From: Plut-88900 sp963668115
GTDB lineage: Bacteria; Chloroflexota; Dehalococcoidia; Plut-88900
Direction of reading: 5' to 3'
Length of the DNA: 64,000 nucleotides
Assembly: GCA_963668115.1 (NCBI GenBank)
Contig: OY764147.1
Location: forward strand, 744,001-808,000
Part shown: in pieces, positions 39,431 to 47,610 of the stretch
How positions within the stretch are numbered: position 1 is the stretch's first letter
Layout of the letters: the number at the start of each line of letters is the position of its first letter
Translations under genes and position numbers: made by a program
The notes under the pieces: generated by a model
The model's database searches: none
Told to the model about the DNA's origin: nothing
Seen by the model: only the letters and a program-made list of their open reading frames with translations

Positions 39431-40335
39431 AGCCGGCTTTCTATCTCGGGGGATTGTTGGAGGTCCGGCCTGGGAGGCCGGGGCATCGGGACGCTGTCGG
39501 TGGCCGCGGGGTCGAGTCGACCGTTGGTTGGGGTATGTTCCTCCACCGGACCTATCAGACTCAGGGCAAGGGCGCCGGTGACGGGGTCCGGGTAGACGGC
39601 TGCCTTCACGCCGAAGGAGGATGCGATGGTGTCGGGGGTGAGGACTGTCTCGGGGGGGCCCTGGGCCAGCACCCTGCCATCCTTCATCAGTATGAGCCGG
39701 TCGCAATAGCGGGCGGCCATCTGCAGGTCGTGGATGGCGGCTATTGCGGTCAGCCCGCCATCCACCAGCCTCCGTACAAGGGAGATCACTTTCAACTGGT
39801 GGAGGATGTCGAGGTTGGAGGTGGGCTCGTCGAGAAGGAGGATGCGGGGTTGCTGGGCGAGGGCCCGGGACACGAAGATGCGCTGACGTTCACCGCCGGA
39901 GAGGGTATCCATGGTCCGGTCAGAGAACCGTTCAGTCTCGGTCAAGCGCATTGCTTTCCTTGCAACGATGTTGTCCTGCTTGCCTTCAATCTGGAGTCGA
40001 CCCATGTGGGGGTACCTGCCCATCAGGACAAGCTCCAGCGCGGTGAAGCCCTGGGTATAGGGTGCGATCTGGGGAACGAGGGCAAGGGCGCGGGCGATGT
40101 CTCTCGGCGTAGCATTCTTCAGGTCGGCGCCTTCCAGCAGCACGACGCCTTCGCTGTAGCTCAAAACGCCTGCAATGGCCCTTAACAACGTGGTCTTGCC
40201 CGCCCCATTAGGCCCAATTAACCCGATGAGCTGTCCGTGTTCTGCATTCAAGTCGACCCCGTCCAGGAGGGTCTGCGCATCAACCTCGTAGTGGAGACCT
40301 TCGGCCGTAACGGGTCGACTTTCGTTGTCTATCAT
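39427..40335 (-). CDS. ABC transporter ATPase, corrinoid uptake (BtuD-like)
   Basis: The cytoplasmic ATPase of a FecCD/BtuCD-type importer, 302 residues. Motifs in order: Walker A LIGPNGAGKTTLLRAIAGVL near 37, Q-loop VPQIAPYTQG, signature DTLSGGERQRIFVSRALAQQ near 143, Walker B RILLLDEPTSNLD and H-loop AAIHDLQMAARYCD. A C-terminal tail of about 50 residues (Pro-rich) is extra. Family members serve iron-siderophores, heme or B12; the choice of B12 follows from the riboswitch and cobO. It starts seven bases after the binding-protein gene and overlaps cobO by four bases. Confidence 0.9.
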   Translation of the reverse strand: MIDNESRPVTAEGLHYEVDAQTLLDGVDLNAEHGQLIGLIGPNGAGKTTLLRAIAGVLSYSEGVVLLEGADLKNATPRDIARALALVPQIAPYTQGFTALELVLMGRYPHMGRLQIEGKQDNIVARKAMRLTETERFSDRTMDTLSGGERQRIFVSRALAQQPRILLLDEPTSNLDILHQLKVISLVRRLVDGGLTAIAAIHDLQMAARYCDRLILMKDGRVLAQGPPETVLTPDTIASSFGVKAAVYPDPVTGALALSLIGPVEEHTPTNGRLDPAATDSVPMPRPPRPDLQQSPEIESRL

Positions 40336-40342
40336 GGCAAAA

Positions 40343-41491
40343 CTACTCTGGCAGGCTGAATCCGTAGTCTATGGGCTCGGTGAAGAGGTCGGGCCAGAGG
40401 AGGCGGGCCAGTTCCTCTGCGCCGAGGATATTCCAATGGGACAGGGTGGTGAAGTGTTTACTCTCGACGATGTGTACTTGGCCTTTCTTGATGGCCGGTA
40501 CTTCGGCGAGGGCCTCGTTATCCAGGAGGGCTTGCCTGAATTCGTCTGCGCCATATTCTGCGGGTTGGGGAATGATCACAATGTCGGGGGCCATGGCGAT
40601 GACACCTTCCAGGCTGGTGGTGGCGTTCGCGACAATACCTGCTTCTTCGGCGGCGTTAATGCCTCCGGCTGCGGTGATGACACCGCCCTCGGTGGAATCG
40701 GCGCCGGCGGTCCAGATGCTGTCTGAGTACTGGGTTAACGCTGCAACACGGGGCTTGGGAGCAGAGGAGGCGGTGAGGGCGATGAGGGAGCCGTATCTTT
40801 CACCGACCTCCGCGGCGAACTCAATGGCACGCATTTCCTCTCCGAGGATGTAGCCCATCAAGAGGATGTTATCTTTGCGCTCCTCGGGGCCCTGTACGAG
40901 GTCGGTCTGTACGACGGGGATGTTAAGCCTTGCCAGGGCATCAATGCCATCGGCGGGGAAGAAGGGGCTGGTGACCACGGCGTCGGGCGAGAGGGCGATG
41001 ATGGTCTCGGGGTCCCTGGTAATCACGGGGAGGTCCTGGACGAGGGAGGCCACGTTGGAAAAAGTGGCGTTCGTGGTTGCTTCCCCCACCCCGACGAGCC
41101 TGGACAGCGGTATGAGCGACACGGCTATCTCATCATGGCCGACTGAAGCGGTGATAAGCCGCATGGGCTTACTTGGGATGGTGACGAGGCCGTTAAGGCC
41201 CCCGACTTCCCGAGGCCAGCCGAAATTGGCAGGGTCGACGATACCGGGGACGCCTTCGAAGTAGGACGCAAGGGGTATGGGAGTGGGAGTAGGCACGGGC
41301 GTTACCGTTGGCACAGGCGTCGGTGCTGAAGTGGGCATGGGGGTCGGGTTGGATGGCGGCGCCGTAGTTGACACAGGCACCGCGGTCGAGGTTGGGACGG
41401 CGGTGGGCGTTGCGGATGTGCACGCCGCCATCACCAGGAATACAAGGACGACCAGGGACACTATAGAGATGTACCAACGTTTAGACGACAA
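40343..41491 (-). CDS. Corrinoid ABC transporter substrate-binding lipoprotein (BtuF-like)
   Basis: A membrane-anchored binding protein of 382 residues. The signal peptide WYISIVSLVVLVFLVMAAC ends in a lipobox Cys. A long Thr/Pro linker follows (TPTAVPTSTAVPVSTTAPP and further PTP units), placing the domain away from the membrane. The periplasmic-binding type III fold begins near residue 90 (PMRLITASVGHDEIAVSLIP, LVGVGEATTNATFSNVASLV) and has DPETIIALSPDAVVTSPFF. Members bind B12, heme or ferric siderophores; corrinoid is inferred from the riboswitch. It lies between the permease (27 bases) and ATPase (seven bases) genes. Confidence 0.88.
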   Translation of the reverse strand: MSSKRWYISIVSLVVLVFLVMAACTSATPTAVPTSTAVPVSTTAPPSNPTPMPTSAPTPVPTVTPVPTPTPIPLASYFEGVPGIVDPANFGWPREVGGLNGLVTIPSKPMRLITASVGHDEIAVSLIPLSRLVGVGEATTNATFSNVASLVQDLPVITRDPETIIALSPDAVVTSPFFPADGIDALARLNIPVVQTDLVQGPEERKDNILLMGYILGEEMRAIEFAAEVGERYGSLIALTASSAPKPRVAALTQYSDSIWTAGADSTEGGVITAAGGINAAEEAGIVANATTSLEGVIAMAPDIVIIPQPAEYGADEFRQALLDNEALAEVPAIKKGQVHIVESKHFTTLSHWNILGAEELARLLWPDLFTEPIDYGFSLPE

Positions 41492-41518
41492 GGCAGCTCC
41501 TTTCCGGTTCTTGAATTC

Positions 41519-42598
41519 TCACAATGAGTAGACCTGTCGCTTGTTCTTTATCAGCAGGAAGATGAAGAAAGGAGCGCCGACGAAGGCGGTAATGATGCTC
41601 ACCGGGAGTTCCGCTGGCTGGATGACGGTGCGGGCCGCTGTGTCGGCGAGGATGACGAAGGCGGCGCCGCCTAGGGCGCTCATGGGAACGAGGACGCGGT
41701 GGTCGGGGCCGAGGACGAGGCGAAGGATGTGGGGCGTAACGAGGCCGACAAAGGCGATGGCGCCGCTAACGGCTACGGCGGAGCCAGTGACCAAAGCGGC
41801 AGCGCCAAGAAGGGTGACGCGCGTGACGCCAACGCGGATTCCCATTGAGCGGGCTTCGTCGTCACCAAGAGTGAGGAGGTTGAGGTCTCGGGCCATGACT
41901 GTGATCAGAGCAGTCCCGGCGAGGATGAGAGGGGCGGAGATGCGGACATGCTCCCAAGAGCGGGAGTCGAGGCCACCGGCGAGCCAGAAGAGAATTTCTC
42001 TTAGGGCCCCGTTGTCGGGGAGGAGGATTATGATGGCGGAGACGATGGCACCGAGGAATGCGTTGACAGCAACGCCGGCCAGAAGCAGGGTGGCCATGGA
42101 AAATCGGCCCCCGACTGCGGCGATGCCGTAAACCAGAAAAGAGGCTCCCATAGCACCCACAAAGGCGAAGGCAGGAAGGGCAAGGAAGAACAAGCCGGTA
42201 ATGCCCGTGGCAATGGCCGTCACCGCACCGACCGCACCGCCTGCGGAAACACCAATTATCCCGGGGTCGGCCATGGGGTTGCGGAAAAGGCCCTGCATGG
42301 TAGCGCCGGCGACGCCTAAGGCCATGCCCACTAGGGCCCCGACTACGATCCTTGGGAGGCGGATCTGCTCGATTACGAGCAATTCGGTGCGTGTGAAAGA
42401 GCTGAAGTCCAATCCAATGTAGGACAGGACGATGGAGGCGACGCGGTCGGCGGGGATGTTGACGGGGCCCAGACTGAGGGATGCCAACGCGGTCCCGAGC
42501 ACGAGGAGGAAGATGATAGAAGAACTGGAGACCAACCGGGTCACGACGCCCGACTGCCGGTAACTGCGCAGTGCATTCGCACCGACGACCCTAATCAA
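41519..42598 (-). CDS. FecCD/BtuC-type ABC transporter permease
   Basis: An integral membrane permease of 359 residues with about nine to ten helices. Family markers are QIRLPRIVVGALVGMALGVA and GATMQGLFRNPMADPGIIGV near residue 98, AVNAFLGAIVSAIIILLPDN, and the C-terminal GAIAFVGLVTPHILRLVLGP, then DHRVLVPMSALGGAAFVILA. It starts at a TTG (42596-42598) lying in the T-run of the hairpin at 42597-42630, with the Shine-Dalgarno GGAGG inside the hairpin stem. As the first gene after the cobalamin riboswitch, its translation and the transcription of the whole operon should answer to B12. Confidence 0.92.
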   Translation of the reverse strand: MIRVVGANALRSYRQSGVVTRLVSSSSIIFLLVLGTALASLSLGPVNIPADRVASIVLSYIGLDFSSFTRTELLVIEQIRLPRIVVGALVGMALGVAGATMQGLFRNPMADPGIIGVSAGGAVGAVTAIATGITGLFFLALPAFAFVGAMGASFLVYGIAAVGGRFSMATLLLAGVAVNAFLGAIVSAIIILLPDNGALREILFWLAGGLDSRSWEHVRISAPLILAGTALITVMARDLNLLTLGDDEARSMGIRVGVTRVTLLGAAALVTGSAVAVSGAIAFVGLVTPHILRLVLGPDHRVLVPMSALGGAAFVILADTAARTVIQPAELPVSIITAFVGAPFFIFLLIKNKRQVYSL

Positions 42599-42630
42599 AA
42601 AGACCTCCTGCGGTTCTCCGCTAGAGGTCT
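42597..42630 (-). terminator. Rho-independent-type hairpin that also hides the permease Shine-Dalgarno
   Basis: On the minus strand AGACCTC and GAGGTCT pair (plus-strand 42624-42630 and 42601-42607), with an inner GCGG/CCGC stem, an AGAA loop and a following run of five T (42597-42601). The 3' arm contains the GGAGG Shine-Dalgarno of the permease TTG start. The upstream segment at 42684-42690 (TCTCCGC on the minus strand) can pair with GCGGAGA inside this hairpin (42615-42621) and would act as antiterminator. Confidence 0.85.
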
Positions 42631-42701
42631 CGATGTGTGCTGGTCGGGGTTTGTTTCCCTGGACTCGAGGGACCCTCTCTGAGGCGGAGAGTGGTCACCT
42701 T

Positions 42702-42863
42702 CCGTTCAGGCAGGTCTCCTGACTTGCGGGCCGGGTCAATGGCACGGGTCCTTCCCACCGGATTGCTGGCAGTGGTCTCGGGCCAAACACCCCGCTTACA
42801 GTGGCGCTACCGTGGCGGTCTTTCACCGCCTTCCCTATTCTCCCTGGGCGGGCACCTGAACGG
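42702..42863 (-). promoter_or_regulatory. Cobalamin (AdoCbl-type) riboswitch
   Basis: Read on the minus strand, the element is closed by a perfect 9-bp P1 stem (CCGTTCAGG with CCTGAACGG). It contains the family core GGCGGTGAAAGACCGCCACG, then GCGCCACTGTAAGCGG, GGTGGGAAGG, and ends in the B12 box GCAAGTCAGGAGACCTGCC. These match the cobalamin riboswitch consensus part by part. It precedes the btuC-btuF-btuD-like genes and cobO and is followed by an expression platform with alternative hairpins. On binding it should switch the operon off. Confidence 0.96.
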
Positions 42864-43130
42864 GCAGTGTATATGTTTTGAGTTGCCCGATAGCATAGGG
42901 CTGTCTGAAAGGGGTGTCAATGGCAAGTCGGGGGTGTTTGACAGGCCGATTATGACTCCAAATACATTACATAACACGAGTTACAGCGGGCATTGTAGAG
43001 GAACGACATTACCGTCGCAAGGAAGGACGCAGACACGGAAAGCCCGCGGGCAATAACGCCAAGCCAATGTTAGACTAACCCGGTACATTGGATGTGTTCA
43101 GGGTCGAGTTTGGGAGGGCGTTGCATCGAG

Positions 43131-43646
43131 ATGGACGTTTATGTTCTGAGGCACGGGGTTGCGGATGAGAGGGACTACCGGAAGTATCCCGACGACGACC
43201 TGCGTCCCTTGATTCCCGAGGGCATCGACAAGCTAACGCGGCAAGCCAAGGGGCTGAAAGCAGCGGGATTGTCGGTGGACCTGGTGATCTCAAGTCCCTT
43301 GGTCAGGGCAGTGCAAACAGCAGAAGTGATTATGGCGGGTCTCGAAATTGTCAGTGAGTTGGCATATTCGGAGGCGTTGGTGCCGGAAGCGCATCCCTAT
43401 CTCATGCTGGAGGAACTGGCGAACAAGCACTCGGGGGTGGAGAGGGTGATGGTGGTGGGTCACGAGCCACATATGAGCAGCTTTGTGTCGATGGTCGTGA
43501 GCGGGGACCAGGGTGGGCTTATACGCTTGAAGAAGGGAGCATTGTGCAAGCTGAGGATTCCTAGACTGGATGGGGTGAGGTCGGGTTGGTTGGAGTGGCT
43601 TATGACTCCCGAGCAGATGATCAGGCTGGGCGAAAGGCAGGAATGA
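43131..43646 (+). CDS. sixA: SixA-type phosphohistidine phosphatase
   Basis: A histidine-phosphatase-superfamily protein of 171 residues. The catalytic MDVYVLRHGVADER (RHG) is at the very start, SPLVRAVQTAEVI supplies the second conserved Arg, and VMVVGHEPHMSSFVSMVVSG supplies the second His. SixA removes phosphate from phosphohistidine on HPt domains or on proteins of the nitrogen PTS. The frame opens at 43092, but the ATG at 43131 places RHG correctly. It stands downstream of, and divergent from, the cobalamin operon. The 267 bases between riboswitch and start show no gene. Confidence 0.85.
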   Translation: MDVYVLRHGVADERDYRKYPDDDLRPLIPEGIDKLTRQAKGLKAAGLSVDLVISSPLVRAVQTAEVIMAGLEIVSELAYSEALVPEAHPYLMLEELANKHSGVERVMVVGHEPHMSSFVSMVVSGDQGGLIRLKKGALCKLRIPRLDGVRSGWLEWLMTPEQMIRLGERQE

Positions 43647-43758
43647 GGCCGAAGATGCGAGGCATATCAGACGACATAACGCACAAACGAGGTGAAGGAA
43701 GAGCTGGGACTCGGATAAGCCGGGCGAAAGTTGAAGAAACGGGAACCGGGAGCTATAG

Positions 43759-44685
43759 ATGACAGATGGAATTGTGCCGACTGAGGAAGAGGTGCTGGCG
43801 TACGCGGAGAGTTGTTCAAATTGGGGACGTTGGGGCGCCTACGACCAGCTAGGGACACTGAACCTAGTGACGGCGGAAAAGCGTCTGCAGGCTTCCCGCC
43901 TTGTGCAAGAAGGGGTCTCAGTTTCCTGTTCATGGACGATCTCGCCGGACCTGCCAGGAGAAACGATGTCGCAAGTGCTGCACTACATGACCGCGACGGG
44001 GGAGGCGGGACTTGAGGCTGAGGAGTCGGGGGACTTTATGGGGATTGCCTATCACGGCAATACGATCACCCATGTTGACGCGCTTTGCCATATATTCTCC
44101 GGCGGCAAGATGTACAACGGATTTCCGGCAAATCTAGTCAATAGCGAGTCGGGGGCGGAGGTGGAGTCGGTGGAGCTGCTGGCGCAGGGAGTCGTGACCC
44201 GGGGCGTGCTGCTGGACATTCCCCGGCTTCGGGGTGCGCACTACCTCGATGGCCCGGACCCGATCTTACCCGACGAGCTTGAAGAGGCGGAGAGGGCGCA
44301 GGGGGTTAGGGTGGAGTCGGGGGATGTGCTGCTCATTCGGACGGGTCACCTGGCGAGGTGCTATGCGAGAGAGCTGTCGGCGTCGGATGATCCGAGGCCG
44401 GGGCCTCATGCGTCGTGTATTCCCTGGTGGAGGGAGCGGGATATAGCGATGCTGGCGGGTGACCAGTCCAACGAGGTGTTTCCGTCGGGGTATGGGGGGA
44501 TCAGGTCGCCAAACCATTCGATTGCACTGCCCCACCTGGGGCTGTGGCTGATAGACAACGCGAACCTGGAGGATCTGGCCGAGGCCTGCGCACAACGAGA
44601 CCGATGGGAGTTCATGATGGTCATTGCACCTTTGAGGTTCAAGAACGCCACCGGGTCACCCGCCAACCCGCTGGCGATATTCTAG
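43759..44685 (+). CDS. Cyclase-family (kynurenine-formamidase-like) hydrolase
   Basis: A metal-dependent hydrolase of 308 residues in the cyclase family (PF04199 type). The metal motif appears as YHGNTITHVDALCHIFSGGK near residue 96, the family's HxGTHxDxxxH in a changed form (HGNTITHVDALCH). SGDVLLIRTGHLARCYAREL and AGDQSNEVFPSG, with ALPHLGLWLIDNANLEDLAE, follow as in the larger members of the group. Members open cyclic amides or formamides such as N-formylkynurenine. It starts at an ATG. A small flavin-binding protein and a fused CoA-transferase follow on the same strand, suggesting a short catabolic operon. Confidence 0.82.
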   Translation: MTDGIVPTEEEVLAYAESCSNWGRWGAYDQLGTLNLVTAEKRLQASRLVQEGVSVSCSWTISPDLPGETMSQVLHYMTATGEAGLEAEESGDFMGIAYHGNTITHVDALCHIFSGGKMYNGFPANLVNSESGAEVESVELLAQGVVTRGVLLDIPRLRGAHYLDGPDPILPDELEEAERAQGVRVESGDVLLIRTGHLARCYARELSASDDPRPGPHASCIPWWRERDIAMLAGDQSNEVFPSGYGGIRSPNHSIALPHLGLWLIDNANLEDLAEACAQRDRWEFMMVIAPLRFKNATGSPANPLAIF

Positions 44686-44730
44686 TCAAGACCGGCAGTT
44701 CCGGAGACCCTCAAATGAAAGGCCAATGCC

Positions 44731-45171
44731 ATGCAAATGACCGATGAGGAAGTGAAGCGATATCTGAACGAGCCCAGAATCGCGAGGGCGGCGTCGAATA
44801 GTCCGACTGGGTTCCCATACGTGGTGGCGACCTGGTATGCATACGAGGATGGGAAGCTGTACTTCTTCTGTGGAAGGCGGGCGCCGAGGGCGTCGGCGTT
44901 GAAGAAAGACCCGAAGATGGTCTTCCTAATCGACGACGATCACTACCCTTACAAGCACGTCACTATTCAGGGTATGGGATATATCGAAGAGTCACAGGCC
45001 AAGGCCGAGGATTACGTTGAGAAGATAAGCATCAAGTATCTAGGGCCTGACATGGGGATGAAGTATGCGGAGTCGCTGAAGAGCTCTATCGACCCCGTAC
45101 TGATAAGGGTTGAGATAACCAAGCTGATTTCGTGGGACTACTACACGGGTGGGTATAGGACAAAGGCGTAG
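44731..45171 (+). CDS. Pyridoxamine-5'-phosphate-oxidase-like flavin/F420-binding protein
   Basis: A split-barrel protein of 146 residues. VKRYLNEPRIARAASNSPTG and FPYVVATWYAYEDGKLYFFC near residue 30 are the family's start, followed by RRAPRASALKKDPKMVFLID (a basic cofactor-phosphate-binding turn) and VTIQGMGYIEESQAKAEDYV. Such proteins bind FMN, heme or F420 and include nitroreductase-like and F420-dependent reductases. The substrate and cofactor are not clear. The ATG has AAAGG upstream. It is between the cyclase-like gene (45 bases) and the fused CoA-transferase (36 bases). Confidence 0.75.
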   Translation: MQMTDEEVKRYLNEPRIARAASNSPTGFPYVVATWYAYEDGKLYFFCGRRAPRASALKKDPKMVFLIDDDHYPYKHVTIQGMGYIEESQAKAEDYVEKISIKYLGPDMGMKYAESLKSSIDPVLIRVEITKLISWDYYTGGYRTKA

Positions 45172-45207
45172 GGGCAAGGTTGGGCTAGGTACACTGACGG
45201 CGGTGGG

Positions 45208-47610
45208 ATGAAGACGGCTCTTGGCGACATACGCATCCTTGACCTTGCGGGGGCGGAGGGCCAGTTCTGTGGTCGGGTGCTGGCTGATCTGGGGGCGGAG
45301 GTGATCAAGGTGGAGCCGCCGGGGGGCTATCCGGCACGGACATCGGCACCACTGATGTCTGGGGCGGCGGGGGGAGGGTCAGGGCTGGGATTTATTCACT
45401 TCAACACGAACAAGAAGAGCGTCGTACTTGACCTAGACACACCCGAGGGCCAGTCACAGTTCCTCCGGTTGGCATGCACTGCGGATGCGATCATTGAGAC
45501 AGGGGTGGAGTCGGTAGTGGATTACGAGGCGGTGATGGAGGCGAATCCGGGATTGCTACGAGTCTCGATCTCGGGGTTTGGGCTGGAAGGGCCGCACAGC
45601 GGGTGGAAGGCGCCCAGCATCGTGGTGTCGGCGATGGGGGGAATCATGTATCTCTGTGGGTCTCCGGAGAAGGCGCCTCTGGCAGAGCCCGAATACCAGC
45701 CGTTTCACCTAGCGTCGACGTTTGCGGCTTACGGGCTGCTGCTGGGGCTGAGGGCTCGGGAGCGGGGCGGGAAAGGGCAGAGAGTAGAGGTGTCGTGTCA
45801 AGAGGTGAACGCGTCGCAGCAGCACGTGGTGGTCAACTATGGCGCCAATGAAGCGGTGCTTGTGCGGGAAGGCAACCGGGGGCCGTTGGGTGGGGGGATG
45901 CCGGAAGGCGTCTATCCGGGTAGCGATGGCTTCTGCCACGTGGTGATAATCCCTCGGGGGCACTGGCGGAGCCTGGTGGAGTGGATGGGCAATCCCGAGC
46001 CTTTGACAGACCCGATCTGGGAAAACAGACATGTTCGCAACGCCAACCTGGACTTTGTCGAGCCTCCGGTACTGGACTTTATGAAGGGACTTACCAAGGA
46101 GCAGTTGTTCAGGCAGGGTCAGGAGCGTCGGGTGCCGGTTGGGCCGATCAACCGACCGGATGAGTTTACTCGGGACCCGTATGCCCTGGAGCGAGGTGTG
46201 TTCGTGGAGGTGGAGAGGTGGGGAGCGGGACGATGCAGGCAGGTCGGGAGCCCGTTCAGGATGAGCGAGACCCCGGGTGCGATATTCGCCGCTGCTCCGG
46301 GGCTGGGGCAGCACAACGAGGAGATTTTGGGGGGCATGGCTTGGCCAGAGGGCCAGAAGCAGGTGACTACAAACAATCCTCGCCGAGCCGATAGAACCGG
46401 CAATGGTATGCCATTGGAGAGTGTCCGGGTGCTGGACTTCACCTTTGCGATTGCAGGGCCTGTGTTGACGCAACTGCTGGGGGAGAACGGGGCCGAAGTG
46501 ATAAAGGTGGAGTCTGAGGCGAGGCAGCAGAGGGGTCGGGCGCGAGAGGGGCTGGACCCGAAGGTGGTTTTGCAGCAGAAGGTCACTTTTGCGGACGTGA
46601 ACCGCAACAAGCTCAGCGTAACGGTGAACATGGGTAGGGAGGAGGGTCGGGAGGTTATCCGGCGGCTTGTACCGATTTGCGATGTGGTGGTGGATAACTT
46701 CACGCCGCGGGTGATGGACGGGTGGGGGCTCGGATATGAAAGGCTGAAGGAGCTTCGGCGGGACGTAATCATGGCGCGGCTACCGGCATTTGGTCTGTCG
46801 GGGTTTCACCGGGACTACTTGGGCATGGCCTCGATAGCGATGAGCATCACGGGGCTGTACCACCTGTGGTCGTATCCCGACGATCCTGAACCCGCGGGCC
46901 CACCGGTCTGGACGCCCGACTATCTGAGCGCGGCGATGGGGAGTGTGGCAATCATGGCCGCGCTCCGGCATCGAGAGCTGACGGGGGAGGGGCAACTGAT
47001 AGAGCTGGCGCAGACAGAGGCGCTGGCCTCGATACTCGGTACGGAGTATATGGACTATTTTGTGAACGGGTCGGTTAACGGTCCCCTGGGCAATCGACAC
47101 AGGTGGATGGCGCCCCACAGCGCGTACCGGTGCAAGGGTGAGGATACGTGGTGCGCCATCGCAGTCGGTAGTGAAGGGGAGTGGGAAGACCTGATCCGGG
47201 TGATGGGGAGTCCGGGGTGGTGTCGGGAGCGTAGGTTTGGGGACATGGCGAGTCGTCATGCGAACCAGGATGAGCTGGACCGGAAGATTGAGGAGTGGAC
47301 ACGGGAGCGGACACCGGAGTCGGTGGTAGAGGCGCTGCAAGGGGTCGGGGTGGGGGCGGGGGTAGTACAGGACGGTAAGCGGCTTTCCAATGATCTTCAT
47401 CTGAGGGAGCGGGGGTTCTTCGCCGACATCGATGATCCGGAGACTGGGCCGGTGGAGTATCCGGGGCCCTACGTGCGGCTCTCGGGGACGCCGGGTCGGG
47501 TGGAGAGGTGTCACGGGTTTGGGGAGGACAACCTGTACGTGTTTGGGGAACTGCTGGATATGCCGGAGGCGGAAGTGAAGCGGTTGGTTGAGATTGGTGT
47601 GCTGGCCTAG
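45208..47610 (+). CDS. Tandem CaiB/BaiF-type CoA-transferase (second fusion)
   Basis: An 800-residue protein of two family III CoA-transferase units, like that at 22419-24833 but clearly diverged. Unit 1: IRILDLAGAEGQFCGRVLAD, LGAEVIKVEPPGG, KKSVVLDLDTPEGQSQFLRL. Unit 2, from about residue 400: SVRVLDFTFAIAGPVLTQLL, GENGAEVIKVESEARQQRGR, NKLSVTVNMGREEGREVIRR. Each retains VDNFTPRV- or VVDYEAVM-type segments and the end pattern of the fold. The first unit departs from consensus at its start (GAEGQF where others have a Pro-rich turn), so one half may be structural. It ends with a TAG lying in a four-base overlap with the convergent hotdog gene. Confidence 0.9.
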   Translation: MKTALGDIRILDLAGAEGQFCGRVLADLGAEVIKVEPPGGYPARTSAPLMSGAAGGGSGLGFIHFNTNKKSVVLDLDTPEGQSQFLRLACTADAIIETGVESVVDYEAVMEANPGLLRVSISGFGLEGPHSGWKAPSIVVSAMGGIMYLCGSPEKAPLAEPEYQPFHLASTFAAYGLLLGLRARERGGKGQRVEVSCQEVNASQQHVVVNYGANEAVLVREGNRGPLGGGMPEGVYPGSDGFCHVVIIPRGHWRSLVEWMGNPEPLTDPIWENRHVRNANLDFVEPPVLDFMKGLTKEQLFRQGQERRVPVGPINRPDEFTRDPYALERGVFVEVERWGAGRCRQVGSPFRMSETPGAIFAAAPGLGQHNEEILGGMAWPEGQKQVTTNNPRRADRTGNGMPLESVRVLDFTFAIAGPVLTQLLGENGAEVIKVESEARQQRGRAREGLDPKVVLQQKVTFADVNRNKLSVTVNMGREEGREVIRRLVPICDVVVDNFTPRVMDGWGLGYERLKELRRDVIMARLPAFGLSGFHRDYLGMASIAMSITGLYHLWSYPDDPEPAGPPVWTPDYLSAAMGSVAIMAALRHRELTGEGQLIELAQTEALASILGTEYMDYFVNGSVNGPLGNRHRWMAPHSAYRCKGEDTWCAIAVGSEGEWEDLIRVMGSPGWCRERRFGDMASRHANQDELDRKIEEWTRERTPESVVEALQGVGVGAGVVQDGKRLSNDLHLRERGFFADIDDPETGPVEYPGPYVRLSGTPGRVERCHGFGEDNLYVFGELLDMPEAEVKRLVEIGVLA

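Noticed and set aside
42637..43056. A 139-codon plus-strand frame
   Set aside because: It covers the cobalamin riboswitch and has no family pattern; the RNA element is certain.
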